Of a stretch of DNA of 64,000 nt, positions 12,001-23,757 are shown one piece after another. The DNA comes from Hymenopellis radicata (lineage: Eukaryota; Basidiomycota; Agaricomycetes; Agaricales; Physalacriaceae): assembly GCA_015501595.1 (NCBI GenBank), contig JADNRX010000157.1:55423-119422 (forward strand), in the 5' to 3' direction. Under the pieces are notes generated by a model. It saw only the letters and a list, made by a program, of their open reading frames with translations. It searched no databases and was not told the DNA's origin. A program made the translations under genes and the position numbers. How positions within the stretch are numbered: the first letter of the stretch is position 1; each line of letters starts with the position of its first letter.

Positions 12001-13603
12001 CGACTGGATCTCCTAAGCTAAGCTTATGGTGGCAGTGACCCGTACTTGGAATACCGCCCAGCATTCGCTCGCTCGCTGCCCGTGCAGATTCTGCTCACAG
12101 GCGTGGTCCTGACGCTGGTCGCTGTCCTGTTTATCCACCTCATCTTCACCGCGCAGTACCACTGGCCTCTCGCCCCAGTAAACTACGTCCTACAAATGTC
12201 GGGCGTGACGACACTACTTATATCGCTCATCGCGACGCTCCATGTCGTTCTGGCCGCGACTCTGGAGGAGAGCCAGATCTGGCCGTACATGCTGTCATAC
12301 ATTGCTGTCAATGTCCCGCCGCTGGACGGCGGCAGCACCGTGGGATGGAGCACCGCAGAACGGGCAACCTGGCTAATCATGAATGCCACGACGTCCGGTC
12401 TTATTCAGGTCCGTTTTCCTTATTTTTTACTATTTCCCCGAGCTTATATTTAAAAACAGATCACGCACATTCAGTTTCTCACACTGCTGTATCCTTCCAA
12501 GTTGGAAGGACGTCTCGTGTTTTCTCTCCTAGGTGCGTTTTATTATTGGTAGAGGTGCTTGGTCCTAATTAGCATCAGGTCCATTGGCTATTCTTGCTGC
12601 TATTATGCAGCTGTTACCGATTAATGGCAGTCCTAAAGTGAACGAGGTTGCCTCTGCTATCCGGAATGTCTGCAATGCTACACTATCACTGCTATTCACC
12701 GTTTCCCTTTGTGTATGGGGCATTCTCGTCAATCGCAAACAAGCATGGAGAACCGATGGTGGAACTGCGGTCTTTGGAGGAGCTGCCTTGGTATTGGCCG
12801 TTGTTAGTACCGCTCTCAACTTCCTTTACATCCCTCGAGAAGAAGAGTACGTCTGGCTGCCTGGACTAATGTGGGCTGTCGTGCTGTGGCAGAGCTTCCT
12901 CGGTTGGTGGTGGTGGGTAGGCGCCGGGAGTGGTACCGGTTTACACAATTACGACGAATCAGATGACATCGCAAGAAGGAGGGAGAGGAAGAGGGAGAAA
13001 CGGAAACGAAGAGGCAGTCCACGCGGTACACGCGAACGTGCGCATACGGTATGGAGAGGTGTTGCCGGTGCCTTTGGGAGCAGTCACTCTGAAGAAGGGG
13101 ATGGCACGCTGCGACGCCGTACAACCACTTCTCGTTCGCGATCTCCGCGAGCTGACCAGCCTCCGCAATCCTCGCGATCTGAGACTTCACTAACTTCGAC
13201 CGGAACACTTCCACGGATTCTTCCAGCGGCTGTCCATCGGTGGTACGCCTCACTGCGACAAGCGCATCTCACTGCTGCAAGGAAGCAAGCAATGGAGCGT
13301 GCAGAGCGGATCCGGGAGCTTGAGCGGGCTGGGATCCCGGATTCTACCCAGACTGGATGGGGCTTGGGCAGCTTTGCGTGGAGAATGGCGCCTTCGCGTC
13401 AGCCTCAGCAGCCACAGGTGGTAGTGGTCGCCCCACGGTTTCCATCCCCAGACCGGTCTGACGACGACGAATACGACGAGCAACCAGAAAAGCGGCCGGC
13501 AACGCCTGCTCCACCGCCGCCTGCAAGGGAAAACGCCCAGCGCTCTGTCTTTTGGTGGGGACCATTAAGTCGGTGGCGTTTACAGGATTCGACGGTTTAC
13601 TAG
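11916..13603 (+). CDS. Conserved fungal multi-pass membrane protein, unknown function
   Basis: Exon 1 (ATG ATG at 11916) encodes MMIATIAVLSLVCAGVVA, a signal-peptide or signal-anchor segment. A GTGAGT donor at 11987 and acceptor ending 12035 join it as LPNDPYLEYRPAFARSLP. Two more introns (about 12416-12461 and 12530-12580) join QILLTGVVLTLVAVLFIHL, LLISLIATLHVVLAATLEE, ITHIQFLTLLYPSKLEG, LGPLAILAAIMQLLPI, NATLSLLFTVSLCVWGILV, NRKQAWRTDGGTAVFGG and GLMWAVVLWQSFLGWWWWV. That gives about seven hydrophobic helices. The second half is cytosolic, Arg/Ser-rich, then Pro-rich, with a basic helix (AARKQAMERAERIRELE). I recall this as a conserved basidiomycete membrane protein but know no function. 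It is convergent with the next gene. Confidence 0.75.
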
Positions 13604-14145
13604 GGTTTCGTGTGATCTATTTTACTGTACTATTTGTAACACTGCTGTATATGATGATACCCAGATGCGATTGGGGGTGTCATGTTAGATTTTATGCTCT
13701 TATCTTGTAGCTTATGTAGATGGTTTCCACCATACATAGAGGACAAGCTTTTCTGACCTTTCTGCATGAACTCGTAATTCCCACATATCAATGGGACTCA
13801 ACCCCTCCTGTTTGTTGGCACTTCCCATTGACAGATGTTGAGGTGGACCAGGTGTGCGGGTCTTTGAAGAGTCAAGTTCAGCAGAGTCTGAAGATTTCAA
13901 ACTGCTTTCTTCGTCGCAACGCTGCACGGCGCAAAGCTGCCCGGCTTGGCAACATCAGTGTTTCTCCCGCTTTGACTTGAGGTTAACACATATACTCAAG
14001 CTGACTGCTACAGAGCACACAAACGACAATAGTGCGATGACAGCGATGAAGAGGTCATCACATACGAAGAGGCCGCTTAATTTTGGATCACGCCAAAGAT
14101 CCCAAGCACAATAATTCACTAAATAAATACACATTGAAAATACAC
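13604..14145. other. Intergenic region between convergent genes
   Basis: About 540 bases holding both 3' ends. The right part (13955-14140) is the source or partner of the inverted copies at 11.1-12.0 kb. On the minus strand 13955-14060 reads LFIAVIALLSFVCSVAVS, similar to exon 1 of the membrane-protein gene. I do not call a gene. Confidence 0.4.
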
Positions 14146-17100
14146 CTACCCAACCATCCTGAAGCGCACAACAGTCCGCTGCCCAGGGAAAAACCGATGT
14201 GTGTACTCGGGAAGAATCGCAATCTCCAGCTCTCCCTGCATCACAATCGGACCGACCACCTGTCTGCACGCGTACCGCGTCAAGATACCCCCGTGCTGGT
14301 AGCTCACAAGCCTGCTCTGCGCATCAAACGCGAGCCCGCCCACGCGCTCCAGCTCCGCCCTGATGCGCCCGACAAAGTCCATAATCGCCTCCTTGCGCCC
14401 TTCAATCTCCATGTCCATCGCCACAACAGAGTACTCCCCATCGAACCCAAACGAGAGCATCGTGCGCTGGTCGGCGGTCGGCGGATGCTGGTGCATGGCG
14501 TACAGCGCCTGACCTTCGAAGAAGTCGGCGATACGTTGGGAAAAGTCATTCACCAGAAGCGGCAGCGCAGAATACTCCGGGTATGCGGGCGTCCGAGCTT
14601 TTGCCTCTGCGGGGTTCGGAGGCACGGGAGCTTCTTGCCGTACGCCGACTTGCTGGGCGGGGACGACGACGGCCTGGGCAGAAACCCTCTGCTTCCAACG
14701 TGCGCGCATGAGCTCAATCTCCTTGTCCAGCTCCGGATCAACCTTCCCTCTGCTCGAAGCTGGCGCCTTTGCCGAGTTTTGTTCGTGCGCTTCCGGCACT
14801 CTCGACAGAGTTTAAACTTGTACTCCTCAACTGGCGGGATAACGAGCCCGCAGTTCTTGATAACACATATCCGAGATCCAGCTGCCAATGTTACCGGCTA
14901 GAAATGTCCATTAGTAACGAAATAAACATTTCGAAAGAATACTTACCGTTCCTTGACCCTTGATCACTACGACAGTTGGTGGTTGAGCTTCTGGCTTGAG
15001 CTCTTCCTTCGAAGTCGAGTAACTGCCTTTGGTAATCCCAAGTCTCTTCCGTTGATACTCTCGATGATGATGTCGACAACTTCGACAACACTTCCACTTG
15101 TAGCCTTCGGGAAGTGGATTCTTGCATTTCGGTATAGCACATGTCCTCGTCCCTGGTGGTAGCTCCTGGGGTGGCACCTCCGGCTTCACTTTGAATTCAG
15201 GGAGAGTAGCTTTGGGCAGAGACGGCAATGCTTCCTCAGTCAACGGTCCTTCAGTTGGATGCGCCGCAGCTAGAACACCATATCCTATGCCCTTGACCCG
15301 ATAATGCGTCCCGGGAGGATTTGGACGTTGTTCTGGGGGGAGATGAGCATAGGAACGCGCGGGAAGTCGAATGACAAGCTTGGAACTCGCAGGCTCATCT
15401 TCCTCATCGGTAGTATCGCCGCAACGTTCGAGCTCAGAGAGCGAAGTGAGATCACTGTCCCACCCCGATATCTCACATGGCTTGTCATCTCGGTCCACGC
15501 CGTCTAAGTCCATCGCTTTCATTTTCTCTTTACCCTTCGCTTTCGAGGAGGGAGGTAGACTAGGAAGTTCCGGCGGCGTGGTTTTGACGGCGTCCCCATC
15601 CACATCCATCGCATCTTCGTCTGGAGGGATAGCCGCCGGAGAAGGCTTTTCAATCGCCCCGGGGGTGACCACTAAGACAGGCTTCTTATCAATTTTCGCA
15701 CTGTCCTCAACAGGAGGAGTTTGCTTGACCGGGGAAGGTGAGGACGAGTTCCTAGTAAGGTCGATCATCTCTTCCAATTTCCGCTTTGAAGGGATCCTGA
15801 GAAAAACTCGCTTATGCGCGTTCTTCTCAGCTGAACAAGTCTGCTTGGATGTACTATCGTCGGCTGTGACTTGATTCTTCGGCGTTTTGGTAGGGGTAGG
15901 CGACCCACTCCCAGGCATCTGGAACGCCCTTTGTATGATATCAGCGAGCGGGGTGCTAGGGAGAGCAGGAGCTGCAATGGTGCTCGGGCCTGCGACAGGT
16001 GGTGGCGTCTTGGGCCGCGGGGCCTGCTGCGCGAGCGCCTTCTCTTTAACAGCCTTCACCTTCGCCGCCTTTCCCTTCCACTCTTTCATCACACACGCAG
16101 TGCACCTCTTAGCAGCACTTTGCAGGTGAATAAGACCCGTGCAGCCTAGTGTAGAGCAGTTCTTCAAGCCGGATTGGGACGGCTGAGAGGGATACTGATT
16201 TCTGGACTGTGCGTGGCGCCGGGTAGGGACGGCGCGAGCGGGTGTACCGACGAAAGGTGGAAGTGTACTTGACGTCGACGCGGACGGTATCGGGGGCATC
16301 TGAGGTTTGGGGAGGAGGTGACCTTGGGAGGGTACCTCCAACCGGTGCCGTTTCTTTCCCGAAGAAGCCTGATACACACAGTCAGCGAATATAGCGACAA
16401 TGAGGCGCACGCCTACATCCGGTCTTCTTGCATGCTGTGACACCTTGGGAGCCAGGCGAACAAGGGGAGCGTTCGTAAATGGAGGCATTGATGTTGTATC
16501 TTGGCTTTGCATGGCCTTCGGCGCATTCGGGGGGACTATTACATCCTACAAAAGGTCACCTTCCGTCCGGAATTGAAAACGTGAAGTGAGCGTACCTCGG
16601 GGTATCCCAATTCCATGTCTATCTCTACCGGCTGAAGATCGCTCTTGACCCATCGCATGTACGGATTAGCTTTCAGATTACTAGCAGGAAGTGGTCGAGC
16701 ATGACTCTTGGCAATAGAAACGAGATCGACCGCGCCGTCTTCCATACATCGAGCACAGAATGCTTCCTGGCTTTCAGTACGTATCAAGTTAGCGCATCCA
16801 AATTTCATGCAGATGCGAATGTTGACGTTGGGGTTGGGATATGGATTCTGCAAGAGACCGCCTATCTTATTAGGATATTGATTCTGCAAGAGAGCAGGAG
16901 GCTTAATCTATAACAAATGTTGAAGATGTGTAGAAAGGGAATGAACTCTAGGGCTTACGGGTTCTGCAATAGCTTCCGTATTAGGCTCAACTATGATCTC
17001 CCCTTTTGAATTAAAATGGACGTAGTTGCCGCGTTTAGATATGGGGACGAAACTTTGTGGTATCGAGGGTGTCTTCGGTTCCGGTATAAGTAGGGCCTGG

Positions 17101-17819
17101 AGGTGCACGTTGAGAAGGAGTATCAAAAGGGCAACATGTATCTCACGCGTCGCTTGTGATTCTGTGAGATGCTTAATCAGCAACAATACAAGTGTAGAAT
17201 GCTGTAGACGCACGGAGACTGCACCATTGACAGGCGTTGGAGTCCGGTCAGCCTGTAAGGCGTGAATTAATGGGCGGCGACGCGAAGAAGAAAGTAAGTC
17301 GTACTGATTTCGAAGGCTGCGAAGAGGGAATGAAAGATGAGAGATGAACGTATAGATAGTACTGGATCTTACCTGCTCCAGTATGGCCTTGAACGGGTCC
17401 ATCTAGGAGATTGTGAGAAAGTCGCGATCGCGTATTGTGTAACACTCTAAACATACATATTCTATTGGTGAATCGGAGATCTGCAGCAAGCTAGGATCAG
17501 TAGGGAATACAGCACGAAGCTCCAGAAACACGTACTTCAGGTATAGACGCCGAGTCTTCATCAGATGCCTTGATTGGCGCTGGAATATCTAGTTTCTGCA
17601 TGGAATGAGGCGCCAGTATCCTCAAAATGCGCCACTACTCACCAACGCACCGCCGTTGCCATTATTGTCAGCAATGGTGATCGCGGCAACCTCTCTTTTC
17701 TCGACCTGTTGCCCATTCTGCTGTGGCCATCCCAGAGGCGCTGCACCCAACTCCCGCACGGCGTCCGACGGTGTTGGCGCCCATTGCGACGTTGCGTTGT
17801 CAATCTCTAACTTGGGCAT
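14146..17819 (-). CDS. Large hypothetical protein with four C-x4-C/C-x2-C motifs
   Basis: The start ATG is at 17817-17819 (MPKLEIDNATSQWAPTPS). Short exons follow: KLDIPAPIKASDEDSA, ISDSPIEY, MDPFKAILEQ, ADRTPTPVN. Four similar cysteine clusters occur: CMKFGC...CARC (about 16740-16810), CSTLGC...CTAC (about 16090-16160), CAIPKC...CRSC (about 15070-15145) and CVIKNC...CREC (about 14795-14870). Spacing is C-x4-C-x12-14-C-x2-C, suggesting four zinc-ribbon-like modules, two followed by basic stretches. Between them lies a long Pro/Ser/Lys-rich linker with acidic patches (GWDSDLTSLSELE). The C-terminus is folded-looking (DELDKEIELMRARW-like, then GFDGEYSVVAMDMEIEG and GPIVMQGELEIAILPEY). A one-base frame change around 14745-14770 separates cluster four from the C-terminal domain; it may be a missed intron, an error or a mutation. 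I do not recognise the family. Several introns are inferred. Confidence 0.6.
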
Positions 17820-18953
17820 TCAAGCATTCATGTCCAACCGTCCTGTCCGTCGTCGTCGTTTGTCTGAATCGGCTTAATGCAACTGTGCTCGAATGTCAAA
17901 ATTGCTCGGTGTCGCGGAGAACAACGCGCACCAGAAAAAAACAAAGACGGCTTCGACGAAATGGTATCGGGGAAAAATACGCAGGGCGACAGTGCGGGAA
18001 ATTTTCGCATTGCATAATCTCAGACTTGCGATCAAAAACTGAAAAATTATTCGGGTGAGCGTGTTCCTCGTCGCGAAACGTGCAGAATCGCTGGAAACAA
18101 GGCCGTTGCATTTGGTCCTTTGTCCTTGCTAGCAGCGCAGCGCCAAATGGTTGGGACCATGAAGAAAGGCGAATTTTTGCGTTCATCGTCAAGGTCCTGT
18201 CCATCAAACTCTTGCCGAGCACGGCATCGAGGGCCGTAATGATCGGAGTTAGGAGCTCTTTCCTCACACGGTCATGACCTTCTCGTTCTCAACTACGCCT
18301 GCGTTATGTTCCACTGCTTATGCACGCACCTGATGGTCATGAGCGTCATCATTTCTGTCCGCGCATTAAAATGTGCACCGAACGGTGTAAATATATAGGC
18401 CGCTGCGATGCGACTTGCTTCAATAAAGCTGGCGAATCCTTGGACACTTTCAAAGTTCCCGTTAAAAAGCTGCACGATGAGCAGCTTCCCAGTACCGACC
18501 GCTGAACTTGACGCAAAAGCGCTTTTGCGGCTCGCCTCTAGAAGGCGCAAAGAACAAATGTTTCTCCGCGATCTACTACTTATCGTAATCGACGATCTCC
18601 AGACAGGTAACAGTTGCGGAACGGGAATCTTGCTTGGTTGGAGTTCCCGTGGATATCACTTATATAAAAGTGAAGGAGGTTGCGCATGACCAGAGAACAT
18701 GCGCTCTCCTACTGCGAGAGCCTCGTTTAATGTACACGCAAGCACTGTGGGTCACTTCGTCTTTTCCTTAAGTTTTCGTCGTCATTGAGCATGTTGAGGC
18801 AGTGGACGCACGAATCGTCACACATTTCTAGCATCGATGTATTCTGCTATCATCTAGGCTAAGTCCTTTCTTATACATATCCTAAATGTACCGCGGTACA
18901 GTCTGAATAAAGAAGACCGTTCACAGAGAATGTGACAGCCTTGAAGGTATACA
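17820..18953. other. Intergenic region of 1.1 kb, no gene recognised
   Basis: Upstream of the four-motif gene and downstream of the next minus-strand gene. Open frames exist on both strands but have no start, splice pattern or family resemblance that I trust. It presumably contains the promoter of the gene ending at 17819. Confidence 0.4.
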
Positions 18954-19504
18954 TTATTTACGAGCGCGGGGTGTCTTGGGATTTATTTGTTTACAAGTCC
19001 ATGGTTCCCTGACTGTGGAGGCACTCAGGGAGTGAGCCGCAGGGGCAGTGGTCAACCCACTTGAACCCGCAGGAGATGTATTGCGGCTCGATTCGAGAGG
19101 TGGGGACGCGTTCGAGGAATCCATGAACCCACCAAGCTGGGACAGCGACGGTACATCCTTCTTGGGTAAATGGACTGTGTAACGTGCATCGCTGGTGTAG
19201 AATTTCAAACCGCGCCTGGACACGAAATGAACACAACGCATGCGCGAAAATAAAAACACAACGGACTGTTGGATAACCTGTTCCACGCGGGTCGAGACCC
19301 TGGGACTGCGAAGACGATGTGACTCGTGGCCTACACTGCCGCGTGAGGATTGAAACCATATATGTACGAGGTGAAGGCATCCTGACCGATGATGAAGATG
19401 GCCACAGGGTCCCCAGAAAGGATAGCCTCGTCAAGCACTTTGGCAGCTGTCGCCGCCGCTTCCGCTACATGCAAGCCATGCAGGTTATATTCGTAGGCCA
19501 TCAT
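18954..19504 (-). CDS. Small hypothetical protein
   Basis: From tandem ATGs at 19499-19504 the frame reads MMAYEYNLHGLHVAEAAA, VLDEAILSGDPVAIFIIG and QDAFTSYIY. It crosses two GT-AG introns (about 19315-19365 and 19220-19280) into RRGLKFYTSDARYTVHL, KKDVPSLSQLGGFMDSS and a Ser/Pro-rich tail ending TPRARK-stop at 18954. About 145 residues, soluble, no signal peptide. The consistent frame across both introns supports a real gene. I do not recognise the family. The next minus-strand gene ends 94 bases upstream. Confidence 0.5.
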
Positions 19505-19597
19505 GTCCTAACGGTCGCAGGTTCAAGGACTGATGGGAAGAATAGTAATCGAGACGCGCACTTGGTTGAGCGCTGCTTTCCGGTGTCAGAGATTGAA

Positions 19598-20035
19598 TTA
19601 TAACATCCAACAAGGAGACGCACTCTTATATATCGCGTCTGCTGCTGCCGCCTCGTATCTGGCTCGGTTTGCCAAAGCCAACTTCATTTGTTCCTCGATT
19701 GCGCCTGTCGATTGTCGTTTGGCCTTCATCTGGCGATAAACGTCGCGCAGGGCGCCGTATCGTCGGAGCTCCTCGTAAGCTAGGTCCCGCAGGGGATGTG
19801 TATTGTCTGCCTTGTACTAAAAGTGCGTGTGATCAACGAGTGACCCAGTATCTGAGCCTACAAAACTTACATCATATCTGAACTTGTTGCGACCGAAATC
19901 CCCCCAAGTCGGGCTGCATGCCATCTGGTCCTCGAGGGGCTTGGGTATCCGCGCACGGTTACGGAAATAAGTGTTCTGTAATATGGCGGAAACATCGCCA
20001 AGGAAACGGGGAGGGTTCCTGCTCATGAGCTGCAA
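19598..20035 (-). CDS. Small basic hypothetical protein
   Basis: The frame reads MQLMSRNPPRFLGDVSAI, LQNTYFRNRARIPKPLED, SPTWGDFGRNKFRYD. After one intron (GTAAGT...ACAAG, about 19811-19873) it continues ADNTHPLRDLAYEELRRY, GALRDVYRQMKAKRQST, AIEEQMKLALANRARYE and ends CWML-stop. Start choice: an acceptor-like TTGCAG lies directly before CTCATGAGC, so the true start may be the second Met (20026) with a 5' UTR intron. The helical, Arg/Lys-rich composition would suit a mitochondrial or RNA-associated protein, but I cannot name it. Confidence 0.5.
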
Positions 20036-20225
20036 TTATGCCTATGTCGGTGGCATGAGATGGTCATAGAGTGAAGTAAAGGAAAGTCAGCACGTGGTAG
20101 GTAAGGACGTTTGATGGCGTCCATATAGTCAAAGGTACTTCGATCTGGTAAGTATTACAGTAAGATTAGTGTCTAGGGTAATAACGAGCGGTAGTACGGT
20201 AAAGAGACAGGTCGATTCCATTATT

Positions 20226-21080
20226 CTATTTCAGTAAACGTAACTTGTGCATCACTTCGGCAACATCATCGCCTTTGGAGCCTTCCACGACGACCGTCTT
20301 TGAAGAACGCGGAATCACTGTCTCTTCCATGAACCCAGGCTTCTCTATGTCGAAAGCAGGAAGAGTTAGCCGCGTATCGGTGCCGTGCGACGAGACGCTG
20401 GTCGTGTCGTCACAACCGGAGGGGTAACTCCTGTACGATGATGTCGTAGATTGGCGGGAGAGCGAGAAGGTAGAGCGCATGGGGGAAGTGTTTGGGGAGA
20501 GCGGGGATGACGGGACGGAAGACTCGCGATTCTTCTTACTCCGCCACAAGTTGGAGAGAAAGTGATCGCGCTGCACAGCCATGGGGCTCCCGTCCGATGG
20601 TGTGTGAGGGGAAGGAGACGACGACGATGTTGATGAGGCAAAGGAGGCGCCAGTACGCGGTGTTTGGGGTTGGCCATCCCAAGGCATGTCGTATAATGAT
20701 TCTGAAGGAGTGGAAGTCAGCTCAGGTGAGCTGGGCAGTTTGGGCACCCAGTCGGAGAGCTTGAAGCTCTTTTTTCGGGACAAGCTATCTTGGAAATTGG
20801 GTTCGCTTTTAGCAGGCTTCACGACGCGCCGCCGTGCACCAGCTCCCCCACGTCCATACATCCGAAATTCTGGGGGCGGGGCAGATTTGGATTGGGAGGA
20901 AGACGCGATGGACGAGGAAGATGAAGAGCTGAGGTTCAAAGGCGCCGGTCGGTGCTGCGCTTTCGGCTGCTGATGACAGGAACATGTATGGCAAGTATGC
21001 GCAGCGTCTGAAAGACCAATGAGTTTAGATTTGTACAGCACCCCGAATGAAAAGCACTAACCTTGGTGAGAGTGAGTCAT
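20226..21080 (-). CDS. Serine-rich hypothetical protein with His/Cys-rich N-terminus
   Basis: A short first exon (ATG at 21078-21080, MTHSHQ) splices at GTTAGT to DAAHTCHTCSCHQQPKAQH, giving an N-terminal His/Cys cluster. The rest is a low-complexity Ser/Pro-rich chain. It has recognisable conserved-looking islands: YGRGGAGARRRVVKPAKS, KKSFKLSDWVPKLPSSPEL, DHFLSNLWRSKKNRESS, and a C-terminal folded segment FMEETVIPRSSKTVVVEG with DDVAEVMHKLRLLK. Many SP/TP sites suggest a phosphorylated, disordered cytoplasmic protein. No family recognised; about 265 residues. Without the splice, the ORF would start at a non-ATG codon. Confidence 0.55.
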
Positions 21081-21488
21081 ATCGGAGGATTTCACGTAGT
21101 GGTGGATGTAAGAGGTTTGGATATGACGAAGATGAGGAAGTGCTTGACCGGGGAACCTTTATATATGAGAACTTACGATTGACGAAAGCTGGGGTATGGC
21201 ATCTTGACAACCCGTCGAGGAACAGGAGCGATCGATTCTTTATGCCTGTTAGAGGGTACTAGAGGAGGTCAACATTCGATTAATATCCACTGTGTGGTAC
21301 AGAAGCAAAGAAGCGCGAAATAGACTCACGGCATAAAGGAGAAGTGAACCAGCGATAGAGGAACGAAGGTCAATAACTCTGAATAATTGAAGCAACCTCG
21401 CTTGCATGCGAACGCATTCCTCAAGAGTCGAAAATGCTCTCCGACCGCTGATCGCATTCCCGTGAGCCACAACATCAACCAGAAACGA

Positions 21489-22602
21489 TCATCTCGGTAA
21501 ACGCAGAACAAACAGGCATACACTGTATTCACAGAACACGGAACGAAGAACCATGATCAAGGAAAACATCGTATTGCCAAGACCTCTTCTAAGCCTTCCT
21601 AATGAGAGAAGGATCAGCAAAGGACAATCAATCGAGACGATGGCCAACCTCAATCCCACTATTTTTAAGACGTCTCCCCACAAATCCCTATTCGAAGACA
21701 CCGGTGGCTGAGGCAGTTCCCGTATGCAGCCCGACGCAATCGTACTTGTTTCTTGCACGTGAGGCACCCACTTTTGTACCAAGGCCAAGAGTCGCGCCTC
21801 ACCCCAGCGCATCACGGTGGCCTCCTTCTGCCACACACCTGTAGTCCAGATAGCGAGAGGCCCCTGTGGCGGGGGCGCGTCTTTGTTTGTGAGTCTAAGA
21901 AAATGGCGCCACCCGTGCCACGACCGCATGCGATTGGCCAAGGTGATGTCGGTGAAGAGACGATCGCCAACGATAAGAAGCTGGTCGTCGCGTACTGGCG
22001 TGTCTAGCGAGGAATAATATTGGCGGATGGATTTAATACATGAATACGAGGCTTCATTGAGGTGTGCATCAAGACGGGGACACCCAGGTGGTATGAAACC
22101 GATTCGGCCTACAAGAATGGGTCGGTATTGAATAGTCCTTTCAGTCAAAGTACAAACTTGGATTCCTCCGCCATCAAGGTGGGTTCCGGCAGAGTTGCTC
22201 ACGACAAGAATATTCTGCTTTCCAAAGACTTGCTTACATTCTTTCCAGGCGTCCTGTCGCGCCGTAAGGGTTTCAGTCACGGCTTGACCGAGATTGTACA
22301 CACATTGAGCTCTGGAACGAGTTCATCTTTATACGGAATTGTCTGCACATTTCGGTAAATGAAAGGCATCCAAAAACAGAGCTCTACTCTTACTAGGCAA
22401 TTATCCTTGTCAAAGACAGCACCGCGGTACCCAGCCTTTTTTAGAGCCGGAAAGTCGAGTTGTCGGATGTCTACTGGCGGGCTCAGCCCAGGCTGTCTTC
22501 AGGATATTCAAGCTCGCCTTTAACACAGATAGCAGGCACTATAAGGCGCGGATTCCATAGCAATTGAAGCGGTACGAGCAGGCCGGGTACATTGAGCGGC
22601 AT
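21489..22602 (-). CDS. GEP4: Mitochondrial phosphatidylglycerophosphatase (HAD family, GEP4 type)
   Basis: Dephosphorylates phosphatidylglycerolphosphate on the matrix side of the inner membrane, the step before cardiolipin. Start MPLNVPGLLVPLQLLWN (ATG at 22600-22602) is the typical GEP4 opening. HAD motifs follow: DIRQLDFPALKKAGYRG, AVFDKDNCL (DxDx motif I), NILVVSNSAGTH (motif II Ser), SYSCIKSI (Lys region), DDQLLIVGDRLFTDI (motif IV, GDR..TD). GPLAIWTTGVWQKE closes the family core. At least four introns are needed. Between MHTSMKP and SYSCIKS (near 22047-22052) the frame must shift by one base. The C-terminal 60 residues after DLWGDVLK are not family-like. It diverges from clathrin light chain with 74 bases between the two ATGs. 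Confidence 0.85.
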
Positions 22603-22676
22603 GCAGAGGCAAGGCGCGTTGCTTTCCCACGCCCAACACCTTGCACACAACAACCGCGTCAACGTCACCGCCAACA
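22603..22676. promoter_or_regulatory. Shared 74-base spacer between GEP4 and clathrin light chain
   Basis: The only DNA between two divergent start codons, so it must carry both 5' leaders and part or all of both promoters. It is CA-rich on the plus strand (CCCAACACCTTGCACACAAC) with no clear TATA box. Confidence 0.5.
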
Positions 22677-23629
22677 ATGGCCGACCTTTTCTCCTGTACG
22701 TCGTCGCCGTCAACGACGCCGCGCAGTCTTCTGACACTGTTTTCATTACAGCCGGCGACGACATCGACTTTGACCGGGCAGCCTCCGCCTTTCCGGACAT
22801 TTCACTCGACGGCGATGGCGACATTCCCCTTCCCGCAGCTGTGCCTCCATCAGCGACCCAGACCACCTCTGGCTTCTCCTTTGACGACTTTGACAGCCCT
22901 CCTCTTGGGCGGTCGGATACAGCAGTCAAGGTGACTGGTGACGATGAGATTGACAAGTTTGAGAATGAGTTCCCGGATATTGACGTTCCAGTGAGTCGTA
23001 CGGCAGTCTACGCGGAATATTTCCTAATGCGCCGTAGTCGTCGCCTCCAGTAATGCAGTCGCAGACTCCGTCGTTTGGCGCCACGTTCGCTCCCCGACCA
23101 CAGCCCTCCGCATTATCATCCACTCCTATACTCACCCAAACCATTCAAGAAGACGAGCCTGAAGTCATTAGGTGTGTATATTCTACTCGCGTTTTTCTCA
23201 ACTTACGCCGGCTAGACAATGGCGGGAGCGACAGCAGGAGGAGATTGAAGCCCGAGACGCAGCCGCGAAAGCCAAGCGCCAGGAAACAATCAGCAAAGCC
23301 GAGCGCGACATGGACGACTTTTACGAGCGCTACAACGAGAAAAAGACCGCGACTATAGCCTCCAACAAGTGCGGCATTTCCTTCCGTTCCTTCACGTGTA
23401 CTCAACAATTTACAGGGACAAGGAGCATGACTACCTGCAAGCTATGAATGATTCGCTCTCCACGGGCACGACATGGGAGCGCATCTGCAAACTCATTGAC
23501 CTCGAAAACTCTCAGAGCAAGACCATCGCCAGAGCTGGACCTGGCACATCGGATCTCACCCGCTTCAAGGAGGTTTTGTTGCGCTTGAAAAGGGAGGGCG
23601 ATGCTGCTCCCGGTGCTGGCGGATATTAG
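22677..23629 (+). CDS. CLC1: Clathrin light chain
   Basis: Regulatory subunit of clathrin triskelia for endocytosis and Golgi-endosome transport. The first exon is very short (MADLFS, ATG at 22677). After an intron the protein reads [54 protein letters not shown]. Next come a linker, [17 protein letters not shown], a helical coiled coil ([17 protein letters not shown]) that binds heavy chain, then [19 protein letters not shown] and a C-terminus [17 protein letters not shown] ending GAGGY. Each piece matches the fungal light-chain family in order. Introns lie at about 22692-22750, 22991-23036, 23171-23215 and 23368-23415. Confidence 0.93.
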
Positions 23630-23757
23630 GCATCGGACACTTACATTCTCTTCGTCTTGGATGGATATCGTACAAAACACCTGTCCTTTGGTAATATCAT
23701 CATATCGTGCTTCAGCCGACGACTCTCAACTAGACGCGCCACTTCTCGGCTGAAAAA

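Noticed and set aside
14083..14901. 272-codon plus-strand ORF
   Set aside because: Antisense to the C-terminal exons of the four-motif gene; Arg/His/Leu-rich shadow.
20245..20973. Plus-strand ORFs over the serine-rich gene
   Set aside because: Shadows of the minus-strand low-complexity coding sequence.
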